NCBI GenBank assembly: GCA_038561985.1
Contig: CP073276.1
Coordinates: forward strand, 2,232,001 to 2,296,000
Length of the DNA: 64,000 nt
Direction: 5' to 3'
Source: Petrimonas sulfuriphila
GTDB taxonomy: Bacteria > Bacteroidota > Bacteroidia > Bacteroidales > Dysgonomonadaceae
Positions 54,133 through 62,755 of the stretch are shown here, piece after piece. Under the pieces are notes generated by a model, which saw only the letters and a program-made list of their open reading frames with translations, searched no databases and was not told where the DNA came from. A program made the translations under genes and the position numbers. The number at the start of each line of letters is the position of its first letter. Positions within the stretch are counted from its first letter, which is position 1.

Positions 54133-54816
54133 TTACTTTGTGATTTTGTTAAACATATCCATTGCCCATTGCAATTGTTCTGTAATAGTTATATGTGAAT
54201 TATCCAGTTCGATAGCATCGGTCGCTTTTCGTAACGGACTCTCTATGCGGGTGGTGTCTCTTTCATCTCTTTCGAGGACGTTGGCGAGGGTGTCTTCATA
54301 GGTAACAGGATTGCCTTTGGCCTGAAGTTCTTCGTAACGGCGTTGTGCGCGAACTTCGGGTGATGCCGTGAGAAAAATTTTGAATTCCGCGTCAGGGAAA
54401 ACTACTGTGCCGATATCCCTGCCGTCCATCACTACCCCTTTCTTTTTCCCCATTGCCTGTTGCTGGCGTACCAACTCTCTGCGTACAAATCCCAAAGCAC
54501 TCACGCGGCTTGCACCGTTCCCTATTTCAAGCGAACGGATTTCTTTTTCTACATTTTCACCGTTTAGATAAGTTTCCTGTTGGCCTTCTGAATTTGTTTT
54601 AAAGGAAATATCTATTTCTGAGATATGCATTTGTAATGCAGCATCATCAATTTCCGTATCGGTTATCCATCCCTTACGGTATGCAAACAGAGCTACTGCC
54701 CTGTACATGGCTCCGCTGTCGATATAAGTATAACCTAATTCCCTTGCCAATCCCTTGGCTATAGTACTTTTGCCGCATGATGAGAAGCCATCTACGGCGA
54801 TATTTATTTTTCCCAT
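54133..54816 (-). CDS. cmk: Cytidylate kinase
   Basis: The 227-residue enzyme phosphorylates CMP and dCMP. It has the P-loop GFSSCGKSTIAKGLA, YIDSGAMYRAVAL, the VMDGRDIGTVVFPDA motif and EELQAKGNPVTYED. A TAnnTTTG box lies 38 nt upstream, and ispH follows directly. Confidence 0.96.
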   Translation of the reverse strand: MGKINIAVDGFSSCGKSTIAKGLARELGYTYIDSGAMYRAVALFAYRKGWITDTEIDDAALQMHISEIDISFKTNSEGQQETYLNGENVEKEIRSLEIGNGASRVSALGFVRRELVRQQQAMGKKKGVVMDGRDIGTVVFPDAEFKIFLTASPEVRAQRRYEELQAKGNPVTYEDTLANVLERDERDTTRIESPLRKATDAIELDNSHITITEQLQWAMDMFNKITK

Positions 54817-54853
54817 TCTTATTGAAAGCAGATACTGTTTTTATAAACAACTA

Positions 54854-54861
54854 CAAAGATA
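54854..54861 (-). promoter_or_regulatory. -7 box of cmk-ispH
   Basis: On the minus strand TATCTTTG matches TAnnTTTG. No convincing -33 box at 19 nt. Confidence 0.55.
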
Positions 54862-54896
54862 GAATGTTTTCGTTATAATTGGTTTTAACACAAAAT

Positions 54897-55922
54897 CTAG
54901 CCAAACAATTCGATTGCTTTTTTCTCGTATTTGGGAATCTTGAATAACTGCTGTCCGGTTGCAAAGAAAAGCGATTTTAACCTTCCCGATTTAATCATCA
55001 GATTAATTAACTGCTGGTGTCGTTTGTGCTTATGAATAACAGCCGGCATTTTATCGGAGATATACGATGGGTTGAGAATAGTTTTTGCAGTTTCTTCTCC
55101 CGATATAAGTGCTTGGTAAATCCCTTCGCCGGTGAACGGAGAAACCAGTCCGGCGGCATCACCGGTCAGAAATATGTTGTCAAAACGGATTCCGTTATAA
55201 TCGGCATCCATGGGGAAAGCTTCGTATTTTCCTTTGGAAATATCGATCTGTCTGTCGTTGAGCCATTGATGAAAATTCTCCTTTAATTTTTTCGGCGATA
55301 CATGTTTCGGATCGGCGCCGCAACCGACGGAGATATAGCTGCGATGCGGAAAAATCCACGCGTACCATGCCGAAAAGTATTCAGGCTGAAAGAATATTTC
55401 GAAATCTTGGTACTTGTTGGTGGAAATTATGTATTGAATACCAATAATTTTCCTTCTTGACTTTAAACCAAGAAAGGTTTTCACGATAGAATTGGATCCA
55501 TCTGCTCCAACGAGATATTTAAAGCCTATTTTTTCCCCACCGACAACAATGAAGTCTTTGTTGACCACCGTAGCCTTGCTGCTGATTCTTATTTCGATAT
55601 TGGGGAATGCCTTTATTTTTTGTAATTGCCACTGTCCGAATTTTTTCCTATCGATAGTAAAAGCAAAATCGGTATCGGATTTTAAGGTTGAAGCGATATT
55701 GTTAACATGTAGCTTTACCTGGTTGTAACTATATTCAATGAGTTGCGGCGGAAGGCCAAGATATTCAATTCCTTTTCCGGTAAGTCCTCCAGCGCATACT
55801 TTAGGCCCAATCTCGTCGTTCTTCTCAAGCAATAAAACTTTCAAAGAAGAATTACCCAATTTTTCTGCGCATTTTAGACCGGCAGGCCCTGCGCCGATGA
55901 TGACGACATCGAAGAATTGCAC
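54897..55922 (-). CDS. Geranylgeranyl-reductase family FAD-dependent oxidoreductase
   Basis: With GTG 55922 as start (VQFFDVVIIGAGPAGLKCAEKLG) the protein has 341 residues and begins directly at the FAD-binding Rossmann motif GxGPAG. An in-frame ATG at 55979 would give 19 extra residues, but it lies upstream of the promoter -7 box (55942-55949), so I prefer the GTG. Other motifs are DRKKFGQWQL, YLVGADGSNSIV and the FAD-binding IFLTGDAAGLVSPFTGEGI. The substrate is unknown; isoprenoid chains or quinone side chains are possibilities. Confidence 0.88.
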   Translation of the reverse strand: MQFFDVVIIGAGPAGLKCAEKLGNSSLKVLLLEKNDEIGPKVCAGGLTGKGIEYLGLPPQLIEYSYNQVKLHVNNIASTLKSDTDFAFTIDRKKFGQWQLQKIKAFPNIEIRISSKATVVNKDFIVVGGEKIGFKYLVGADGSNSIVKTFLGLKSRRKIIGIQYIISTNKYQDFEIFFQPEYFSAWYAWIFPHRSYISVGCGADPKHVSPKKLKENFHQWLNDRQIDISKGKYEAFPMDADYNGIRFDNIFLTGDAAGLVSPFTGEGIYQALISGEETAKTILNPSYISDKMPAVIHKHKRHQQLINLMIKSGRLKSLFFATGQQLFKIPKYEKKAIELFG

Positions 55923-55941
55923 GTTTTGAATATTTTTTTTA

Positions 55942-55949
55942 CAAAGATA
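55942..55949 (-). promoter_or_regulatory. -7 box that decides the reductase start
   Basis: On the minus strand TATCTTTG would start transcription near 55935, downstream of the ATG at 55979 and upstream of the GTG at 55922. Confidence 0.6.
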
Positions 55950-56080
55950 AAATTTCCTTTTTTCTAATGAAACAAACAATAACGGAAATTAGTAAAACTG
56001 TGTTTGTTTTTATTGTTGTTTGAGCGAGTTTATCTTCATAAAAGTTAGAATGCGCATCCTAGCGCATCTGAGGTTATTCA

Positions 56081-56114
56081 ATTAGGACGTTACATTAGTG
56101 TAACGCCCTAATAA
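56081..56114 (-). terminator. Hairpin just after pruA
   Basis: ATTAGGACGTTAC (56081-56093) pairs with GTAACGCCCTAAT (56100-56112 region) with one mismatch. The following T-tract is poor, so terminator activity is uncertain. Confidence 0.4.
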
Positions 56115-56119
56115 TTAAG

Positions 56120-57751
56120 TTATTCATTCAAAAAATTCGGATACATATAATCCGTTGCCGGGACGAAAGTCTCCTTAATGGTTTGCGGAGAGACCCAACG
56201 AAGCAGGTTAAAAACAGAGCCGGCTTTATCGTTTGTTCCTGATGCGCGGCCACCACCAAACGGTTGTTGGTCAACCACAGCGCCAGTAGGTTTGTCGTTG
56301 ATGTAAAAATTACCAGCCGTATGAGTAAGCCGGGAAGTCATTTTCTCTATATTGGCTCTGTTGGAGGAGAAAATAGCCCCTGTGAGTGCATAATCGGTGG
56401 TTGTATCAAGAATATCCAATGTCTCATCCAATTTATCCGGATCGTAAACATAAACGGTTAGTATAGGACCGAAAAGTTCCTCTTTCATCGTGTTATAGTC
56501 GGGTTTCTTGGCAAGAATAACTGTCGGTTCAATGAAGTACCCTTTCGACTTGTCGCAGTTTCCGCCCATAATTACTTCGGCATCCAGCGATTGTTGCGCA
56601 TCCGCAATCTCTTTTGCCAGTTTATCGAAAGACTCTTCATCGATAACCGCATTGATGAAATGGGTGAAATCTTCAGGGGTACCCGTTTTTATCGATTTTA
56701 AATCCTCTTCCATATGATTTTTAACCTCTTCCCACAGGGTCGTAGGAATATATGCCCGGGAAGCGGCAGAACATTTTTGTCCCTGATATTCGAATGCTCC
56801 GCGTGTGAGGGCAGTGGCTACTTGTTTAGCATTGGCCGTTGCATCGGCAAAAACGTAATCTTTTCCACCGGTTTCACCCACGATACGCGGGTAGGATTTA
56901 TATTTCTCCATATTTCCGGCTATGGTTTTCCACATTCCGTTAAAGACACCCGTAGAGCCCGTAAAATGCAATCCGGCAAATTCCCGATGATTAAAAATTA
57001 CCTCGGCTGCTTCCCTTCCTCCTACATAAACCAGGTTGATAACACCGTCGGGCAGTCCGGCCTCTTTTAACACTTCCATAATAAGATGAGCTGAATAGAC
57101 CGCTGTTTTCGAAGGTTTCCATACTACGGTGTTGCCCATTAACGCCGGTGCTCCCCCCAAGTTAGCAGCTATGGAAGTGAAATTGAACGGAGTGAGCGCG
57201 AAAACAAATCCTTCCAGCGGACGCCAAACCGTGCGGTTCCAGATTCCGGGAGCCGAATTAGGCTGCATCCCGTAAAGGTCATACATGTTGCGTACGTTGA
57301 AACGGTAAAAATCGATTAATTCGCAAACAGCATCAATCTCAGATTGAAAAGCATTTTTCGATTGTCCGATCATGGTGACGGCATTGAAGTCGTACCGGTA
57401 TGGTCCGGCAATCAGTTCGGCTGCTTTCAGGAATATGGCAGCACGACTTTCCCAGTGCATCGCTTCCCAGGCGGGTTTTGCTTTTAGAGCAGCATCGATA
57501 GCCATCTGTACGTGTGTTTTGTCTCCTTGATGATAGTGTCCCAGTAAGCGTTGATGGTCGTGTGGCGGGCAAATATCGTATAAGTTTCCCGTACGGACTT
57601 CTTTTCCGTCAATGATCATTGGAATATCCAATCCGCCTTTATTTAATTCGACAAGTTTTTGTTTTAAAGCTTGTCTCTCCGGTGACCCCGGTGCGTAACT
57701 CTTTACAGGTTCGTTCTTAATTTCGGGTAGTTTATAAATTCCTTTTGACAT
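56120..57751 (-). CDS. pruA: L-glutamate gamma-semialdehyde (P5C) dehydrogenase
   Basis: PruA oxidises glutamate semialdehyde to glutamate, the second step of proline degradation. From ATG 57751 (MSKGIYKLPEIKNEPVKSY) it has 543 residues; the in-frame ATG at 57916 would add 55 unrelated residues upstream of a promoter box. Aldehyde-dehydrogenase motifs are present: VWKPSKTAVYSAHLI, the Glu in VGETGGKDYVF, the catalytic Cys in YQGQKCSAASRAYIP, and PFGGGRASGTNDKAG. The matching proline dehydrogenase lies 3 kb away at 60642. Confidence 0.95.
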   Translation of the reverse strand: MSKGIYKLPEIKNEPVKSYAPGSPERQALKQKLVELNKGGLDIPMIIDGKEVRTGNLYDICPPHDHQRLLGHYHQGDKTHVQMAIDAALKAKPAWEAMHWESRAAIFLKAAELIAGPYRYDFNAVTMIGQSKNAFQSEIDAVCELIDFYRFNVRNMYDLYGMQPNSAPGIWNRTVWRPLEGFVFALTPFNFTSIAANLGGAPALMGNTVVWKPSKTAVYSAHLIMEVLKEAGLPDGVINLVYVGGREAAEVIFNHREFAGLHFTGSTGVFNGMWKTIAGNMEKYKSYPRIVGETGGKDYVFADATANAKQVATALTRGAFEYQGQKCSAASRAYIPTTLWEEVKNHMEEDLKSIKTGTPEDFTHFINAVIDEESFDKLAKEIADAQQSLDAEVIMGGNCDKSKGYFIEPTVILAKKPDYNTMKEELFGPILTVYVYDPDKLDETLDILDTTTDYALTGAIFSSNRANIEKMTSRLTHTAGNFYINDKPTGAVVDQQPFGGGRASGTNDKAGSVFNLLRWVSPQTIKETFVPATDYMYPNFLNE

Positions 57752-57796
57752 AAGGCGTATTGTTTTTTGTGTGGTTAGTATTATTTTTAGTGTTAC

Positions 57797-57804
57797 AAAT
57801 TTAT
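57797..57804 (-). promoter_or_regulatory. -7 box of pruA
   Basis: On the minus strand TAAATTTG matches TAnnTTTG 45 nt upstream of the chosen ATG and downstream of the alternative upstream ATG. Confidence 0.55.
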
Positions 57805-57875
57805 AAAAAAAATACGGAGAAGAAGAGCAGTTTGCTATTGAATTAATTGTAAAATTCATTTTTAACACTTTCTCA

Positions 57876-57902
57876 TGCAACGTTTTTTCGTTTTTTTCAT
57901 CT
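57876..57902 (+). promoter_or_regulatory. Candidate ECF-sigma promoter upstream of the 57929 lipoprotein
   Basis: TGCAAC (57876-57881), 16 nt, CATCT (57898-57902) repeats the element at 35679-35705 with only two differences over the 27 bases. It lies 27 nt upstream of the ATG. Confidence 0.65.
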
Positions 57903-57928
57903 ATTATACGTAACATTGTAATTCGTTT

Positions 57929-58408
57929 ATGAATCAGATGAGGAAATATAGAATCTTCACAGTGTTTTTTTTAATCATCGTCACAACGGCAATACTCTTC
58001 TCTTGTTCCAGGGAAGATGCGTTAGGTTTGGAAAGTGATGTCCTTGAATTACAATCGCCTTACGGCCGATGGAAGCTCGAAGGATATGCCAGTTCGGAAA
58101 GTAAGCAGGTTACGATAGTTCTAGGTTCTCCGTCGGCGTATTACCTGACGTTGAACCAAGACGGTACCTTTACCGGAACCTCATCTACTAATGCAATCGG
58201 TGGGAAATTTACCATAGACACGCACAGAGGCGTTATAAATTTTTCGACGACAGATTTTTACTCTTCAGGCAAGCTGACTGAAACAAACGACGGCAACTTA
58301 TACCTGAACCGGCTGTTAAAAGTGAAAAATTACAGGGTTTTCACCAATAAACTGCATTTCTACTATTCAGACAAAGAATACCTGCTTTTTATTAAGCCTG
58401 TTAAATAA
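57929..58408 (+). CDS. META/HslJ-like lipoprotein
   Basis: The 159-residue protein has a lipoprotein signal (FFLIIVTTAILFSC, Cys near 26) and a beta-rich domain (YGRWKLEGYAS, LTLNQDGTFTGTSSTNAIGGKF, then NLYLNRLLKVKNYRV) with the order of META/HslJ-type or lipocalin-like domains. It is probably membrane-anchored in the envelope. The ECF-like promoter in front suggests stress or envelope-signal control by the sigma factor at 35727. Confidence 0.75.
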   Translation: MNQMRKYRIFTVFFLIIVTTAILFSCSREDALGLESDVLELQSPYGRWKLEGYASSESKQVTIVLGSPSAYYLTLNQDGTFTGTSSTNAIGGKFTIDTHRGVINFSTTDFYSSGKLTETNDGNLYLNRLLKVKNYRVFTNKLHFYYSDKEYLLFIKPVK

Positions 58409-58618
58409 TTGTTTCTGCCCTCTTTTCCTCTTTTTCCTCTTTCCAATGCTTGTTGGTATCGTTTTTTTGTTTTTCTTTGCGCTTTTTATAGCTATAAAAC
58501 AGTTTTGGAATAATATTGTAACGTTCGCTATTTAGTGTAATGCCCTGATTTATAGGCTTAAATGCTTTTTCCCCGGGCTGGCAGTATACCTTCCTGACTT
58601 TAATTTACATTCATAACT
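58409..58618. other. Intergenic, nothing recognised
   Basis: These 210 bp between the META-like lipoprotein and the small peptide gene hold no repeat, hairpin or consensus promoter that I can support. Confidence 0.5.
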
Positions 58619-58765
58619 ATGATAACAGCAAAAACAAAAACAACCTTATCTGCAACCGAAGAACAGTACATTTCCCCGGACATCGAAGTAACCGACATTG
58701 AAATCAGTCACACCATTTTGGCCGGTAGCGGCGATTTACCCGGTATGCCTGGCGAAGACTGGTAA
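58619..58765 (+). CDS. Small protein of 48 residues ending in LPGMPGEDW
   Basis: ATG 58619 to TAA 58765 encodes 48 residues: a Thr/Lys-rich start (MITAKTKTTLSATEEQYI), an acidic/Ile centre (SPDIEVTDIEISHTILAG) and the tail SGDLPGMPGEDW. Many Bacteroidota genomes have tiny ORFs with this layout (IEV...LLxxS...PGxPxEDW-like tail) whose role is unknown. It is 78 nt upstream of the fimbrillin/FISUMP-like gene and could be co-transcribed. Confidence 0.6.
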   Translation: MITAKTKTTLSATEEQYISPDIEVTDIEISHTILAGSGDLPGMPGEDW

Positions 58766-58843
58766 AATGAATGAACAAGTGTCAATTATCAATTACAAAA
58801 TGCCGATTTGCTTCCTCGAACTTCCGACTTAAAATTATGCGTT

Positions 58844-60481
58844 ATGAGACATAAATTATTCCTTTTTGTAGCCCTCGTTTTCATAGCGGCGAGCTGCACA
58901 AAAACAGAACTGCCAGTCGAACAAAGCGATACCGGCATATTGACCCTCACTGCTGTCATGCCGAGCACGGAGTCGCAAACCCGCGTTGCCCTGGAGAAAG
59001 ATCCGGACAACAAAAATATTGTCGTGAGATGGAAAGCGGGCGACAAGGTGCTTCTTTTCTTTCAGAAGCCGGATGGGTCGGTTGTGGCAGGAGATGAGCC
59101 AACCATAACCATCGTCCCCGATACGGACAGCAAAAAAGCTACCTTTGACGTTATACTGCCGGCGGGTGTTACTGCACCCTGCACCGTTTATCTGGTTCAC
59201 GGTGCAACGGCAGCCACTGATGGCAGCAAGATCGAAGTGGATGTTTCTCCCGTGGGTTTCAAAAAGCTGGACGAATTGGTCACACCTCTTACTGGAAAAG
59301 TGGAGGTTGTTTCCGGTAGTTCGGTGGGTGCCATTCCGCTGCATCATTTGGGTGCCTTGCAGTGCCTCACACTGGTAAACTACTGGGAAAATGCGTTTAC
59401 GGCAACGCTGGAATTATCCTATACAGCAGGCGATGAATGGTTTTACAAGGCCGGCAGCAAATACGACCTGATAAGCGAATCGGTTACCAACATCGGTAGC
59501 GGTACAACCCCTTGGCAGGAGGTTTCCGTTCCGGCCACACAGGCAGTATTGTTTGCTCAATGGGTGATGCCCAACGGGAACATTCCACCGGTAATAGGGT
59601 TAAAGGCTGGTAGCCTCGTTTCCTCCAACCAAAAGCCTGCGCGCAGCGCCGGACTGGATAGAGGCCGTGCCTACCATCTCTATGGCTCGGCGAATTACTA
59701 CCATACTGACCTCAAGTTTGCCGAACCCCTTGTTTGGGCGGGCAGCAATATCTATTGGAACGGTACGCAGCTCACGTTCGATGAAACGGTTGTCGATGCC
59801 GGTGCTGGCTCCGACCTTAAACAGGGTGTGTTCTTTAAATGGGGATCGCTGGTGGGCGTTTCCCCCTCCCTATCTTATGTAACCTATACTCCCATTTATG
59901 TGATGGGAGGTGCAAGCTCTTGGATCTCAGGTGCTACCCCGTATAATAGTATCCTGGATTTTTATGGCGCAAATATTTCTGGCGGCGGACAGACCAACAC
60001 TTATCTTAACGATACCCAGCAGAATACCGACTTTATGTATCTGACGTCCAGGGGCGATATCTGCAAGTACCTGAGTAAGACCGGTGCTGTAGAAGGCAAC
60101 TGGCGCATGCCAACCGGTGCCGATTTTAATGCTGCAGGTATAGCGGAGCACGCTATGGTTGGCTGGTCAACCAATTCTCTTCCCTGGTCGAGGTTTGGTA
60201 CTTTCGCTACAGTTTCCGGTGCTGAGGCAGACGGTACAACTCTGGTCGGGAGTGGCGGTACCTATACTGTCGGCCATGCTGTTTCACGTTTTCCTGCCTC
60301 CGGTTACCGGGATCATAATGGCATGCTCTTAAGTATCGGTACCTATGGGGACAATTGGAGCAGTAGCATCTTCACTGGAACGGACATGGCTTTTCACATG
60401 GTTTTTGTCTTTAGTGGTTTTTATCCAGTCTATTATTTCGATCGGAGGTACGGGTTCCCGGTGCGGTGCGTCCGGGAATAA
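58844..60481 (+). CDS. Fimbrillin-like / FISUMP-type surface lipoprotein
   Basis: From ATG 58844 (MRHKLFLFVALVFIAASC) the protein has 545 residues with a lipobox Cys near 18. The N-terminal half resembles fimbrillin-like proteins (TLTAVMPSTESQTRVALEKD, WKAGDKVLLFF, PCTVYLVHGA). The C-terminal 200 residues have FISUMP character: GNWRMPTGADFNAAG, FPASGYRDHNGML, SSS...MAFHM and the terminal YGFPVRCVRE. It is probably exported to the cell surface. A start 12 codons upstream at 58808 is not ATG-based and less likely. Confidence 0.82.
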   Translation: MRHKLFLFVALVFIAASCTKTELPVEQSDTGILTLTAVMPSTESQTRVALEKDPDNKNIVVRWKAGDKVLLFFQKPDGSVVAGDEPTITIVPDTDSKKATFDVILPAGVTAPCTVYLVHGATAATDGSKIEVDVSPVGFKKLDELVTPLTGKVEVVSGSSVGAIPLHHLGALQCLTLVNYWENAFTATLELSYTAGDEWFYKAGSKYDLISESVTNIGSGTTPWQEVSVPATQAVLFAQWVMPNGNIPPVIGLKAGSLVSSNQKPARSAGLDRGRAYHLYGSANYYHTDLKFAEPLVWAGSNIYWNGTQLTFDETVVDAGAGSDLKQGVFFKWGSLVGVSPSLSYVTYTPIYVMGGASSWISGATPYNSILDFYGANISGGGQTNTYLNDTQQNTDFMYLTSRGDICKYLSKTGAVEGNWRMPTGADFNAAGIAEHAMVGWSTNSLPWSRFGTFATVSGAEADGTTLVGSGGTYTVGHAVSRFPASGYRDHNGMLLSIGTYGDNWSSSIFTGTDMAFHMVFVFSGFYPVYYFDRRYGFPVRCVRE

Positions 60482-60601
60482 AGCGGCATAGCCGCGTTTC
60501 AAACCAACGGATTTTTAAAAGGTGACCTGATTTTCCGGCTGGCCAGGTTTAGAGTAAATAAAAAAATACACGGGATATAGGCATATAAATAAAAAAATTC
60601 T

Positions 60602-60609
60602 TATTTTTG
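60602..60609 (+). promoter_or_regulatory. -7 box of the proline dehydrogenase gene
   Basis: TATTTTTG matches TAnnTTTG 32 nt before the ATG; no TTTG is found at the -33 position. Confidence 0.5.
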
Positions 60610-60641
60610 TATTTATAATCTAAATACTTTATAGAAAAAAT

Positions 60642-61826
60642 ATGTCATTGACACACAGTGTTATCGATTTCAATAATTCAGAAATTGCTTTCCGGAATAA
60701 ATCAAATGCCGAATTGAGACAAGCTCATTTACTATTTAAAGTAATGAACAATGCCGGTCTGGTAAAGCTAGGCAAACACTTGGTGAACATTGCCTTTGCT
60801 GTCCACTTTCCCGTTAAGGGAATCCTTCGTAACACCATCTATCAGCATTTTGTGGGGGGAACATCTATTGCAGATTGTTCCAAAACCATTCAAAAACTCG
60901 CAGCACGAAACGTGGGCACTATTCTTGATTTTGCGGTTGAGGGTGAGGAACGTGACGAACTTTTTGATGCCACGTGTGCAGAGGTCATTCGTACAATAGA
61001 ATTTGCCCGTAACAACAGGCATGTACCGTTCAGTGCATTTAAAATAACCGGTGTCGGACGGTTCGACCTGCTTGCCAAAGTGAGTGAAAAAGCACAGCTT
61101 TCTGAGGAGGAGTCGAAAGAATACAGAAGGGTTTACGACCGTGTGGAGTCAATTTTCAAACGGGGTTATGATCTGGGTGTCCCTATACTTATCGATGCGG
61201 AGCACACCTGGATTCAACCTGTTTTGGACGACCTGGTGCTGGAAATGATGGAAAGATACAACAAAGATGTGGCCATTGTACAAAACACCTATCAGATGTA
61301 CCGTCATGATGCCATTCACCGGTTAAAGGATCACCACCGGATTGCCTTGGATATGGGAGTGAAGTTTGGGCTTAAGATTGTACGGGGGGCTTATATGGAG
61401 ATTGAGCGTGCACGTGCTGCCGAAATGGGTTACCCATCACCTATTCAGCCCGATAAGCCCGCTACGGACCACGATTTCAACGAAGTTATCCGTTATTTCA
61501 TGGACCACCTCGATACCATCCATTTCATGGTGGCCACGCATAACGAAGTGAGCTCACAGCTGCTGGCGCAGTTAATTGATGAACGCGGCCTGCCTCATGA
61601 TCATCCACATATTTATTTTTCACAACTCTACGGCATGAGTGACCACATTACCTTTAACCTGGCGGAGAAGGGTTACAATGTCGTAAAATACGTGCCTTAC
61701 GGTGAAGTGAAAACAATGATGCCTTACCTTTTTCGCAGGGCCGAGGAAAACACATCGGTAAAAGGACAATCGAGTCGTGAACTGAAGCTTATCGAGAAAG
61801 AAGTCAGAAGAAGAAAAGGTAAATAG
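60642..61826 (+). CDS. Proline dehydrogenase
   Basis: The 394-residue FAD enzyme oxidises proline to pyrroline-5-carboxylate. Features are FKITGVGRFDLLAKVSE, PILIDAEHTWIQP, VQNTYQMYRHDA, LKIVRGAYMEIERARA with the FAD/substrate-binding Arg, FMVATHNEVSS and the C-terminal FRRAEENTSVKGQSSRE. It is a stand-alone domain, unlike the fused PutA of Proteobacteria, and pairs functionally with pruA. Confidence 0.93.
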   Translation: MSLTHSVIDFNNSEIAFRNKSNAELRQAHLLFKVMNNAGLVKLGKHLVNIAFAVHFPVKGILRNTIYQHFVGGTSIADCSKTIQKLAARNVGTILDFAVEGEERDELFDATCAEVIRTIEFARNNRHVPFSAFKITGVGRFDLLAKVSEKAQLSEEESKEYRRVYDRVESIFKRGYDLGVPILIDAEHTWIQPVLDDLVLEMMERYNKDVAIVQNTYQMYRHDAIHRLKDHHRIALDMGVKFGLKIVRGAYMEIERARAAEMGYPSPIQPDKPATDHDFNEVIRYFMDHLDTIHFMVATHNEVSSQLLAQLIDERGLPHDHPHIYFSQLYGMSDHITFNLAEKGYNVVKYVPYGEVKTMMPYLFRRAEENTSVKGQSSRELKLIEKEVRRRKGK

Positions 61827-61862
61827 TCTGGAAATAGGTTTGTTGTCGGGTAAGGGTGATTT

Positions 61863-62724
61863 TTAATTTTTAAGTAAGATGATCAGTGTTGACCCCATGA
61901 TCATAATAATGGATCCGGCGATTTTCTTTCCAATCTCTTTTTCCCGGAAAAATTTATATCCGAACAAAATACTTATTATGACAGAAAGCTGAAACAGCGA
62001 TAATGCATAACCGACAGGCATGTGGTCAAAAGTGTAGTTTGTCGTAAGTTGCATTGTCCCTACGCATCCTGCTAACAGCAAGAACTTACTTGCATAATTA
62101 AATTTCATTGTCTTGCTGAGTTCTGCTTTGAGGTTCAGTTTGCAGAAAAACAGTACGATAAACGAAAACAAAGCACCAAACAGGCACCAACTCATGAATG
62201 CCACAGTGGTTGATGATGCCAGTATTACTTTTTTAATAAAAACGGCTTCGATAGCGGTAAGAATCATTGCCCAAATTCTGAATTGGATTTCGGGACGTTT
62301 CAGCAATCTCCACGAGAATTTCTCATCGGTCGTGTCTAAAACAAAGTAGCTCCCGTAAATTATCAATGCTATGCCCAGGATTCCCCAAATGTTAGGGATT
62401 TCTGAGAGTAGGAATATTCCGGCAATAATCCCAACAATGGATTTATAGGAATTAATGGGTCCCAGTACCGATAAATCGCCCAGGTGAAGCGCCTTTACCA
62501 GAAATCCGTTTCCCAATGCTCCTGCTATCCCTCCGAGTATCGAATAGATCCAGAAATCGTGGTTGAGATGGGATATTCGTAAAAAAAACAGCGAAATGCC
62601 ACAAACCACCGATAGCAGAAAATAAGTGAGAAAGTTAACAACCAGCGGATGGCTCCCTTTTTGCCAGCGGGTTGGAAAATATCCTTAATATTACCGCTAT
62701 CGTAATTGAAAGGGTTTCGGCCAT
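61863..62724 (-). pseudogene. EamA/DMT family transporter with an apparent 1-bp frameshift
   Basis: The main frame from 62609 downward encodes about 248 residues with some nine transmembrane segments (GGIAGALGNGFLVKALHLGDL, SYKSIVGIIAGIFLL) but no N-terminal helix start. The missing start is in another frame: ATG 62724 gives MAETLSITIAVILRIFSNPLAK, then the coding sense moves to the main frame as GSHPLVVNFLTYFLLS. Removing one base from the 5-A run (plus-strand T run 62658-62662) joins the two into a continuous product of about 287 residues, normal for this family. The main frame could start from a GTG at 62609. Confidence 0.65.
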
Positions 62725-62755
62725 TCGGGTGGAGTCCTTTTTGTCTTGTTGAGAC

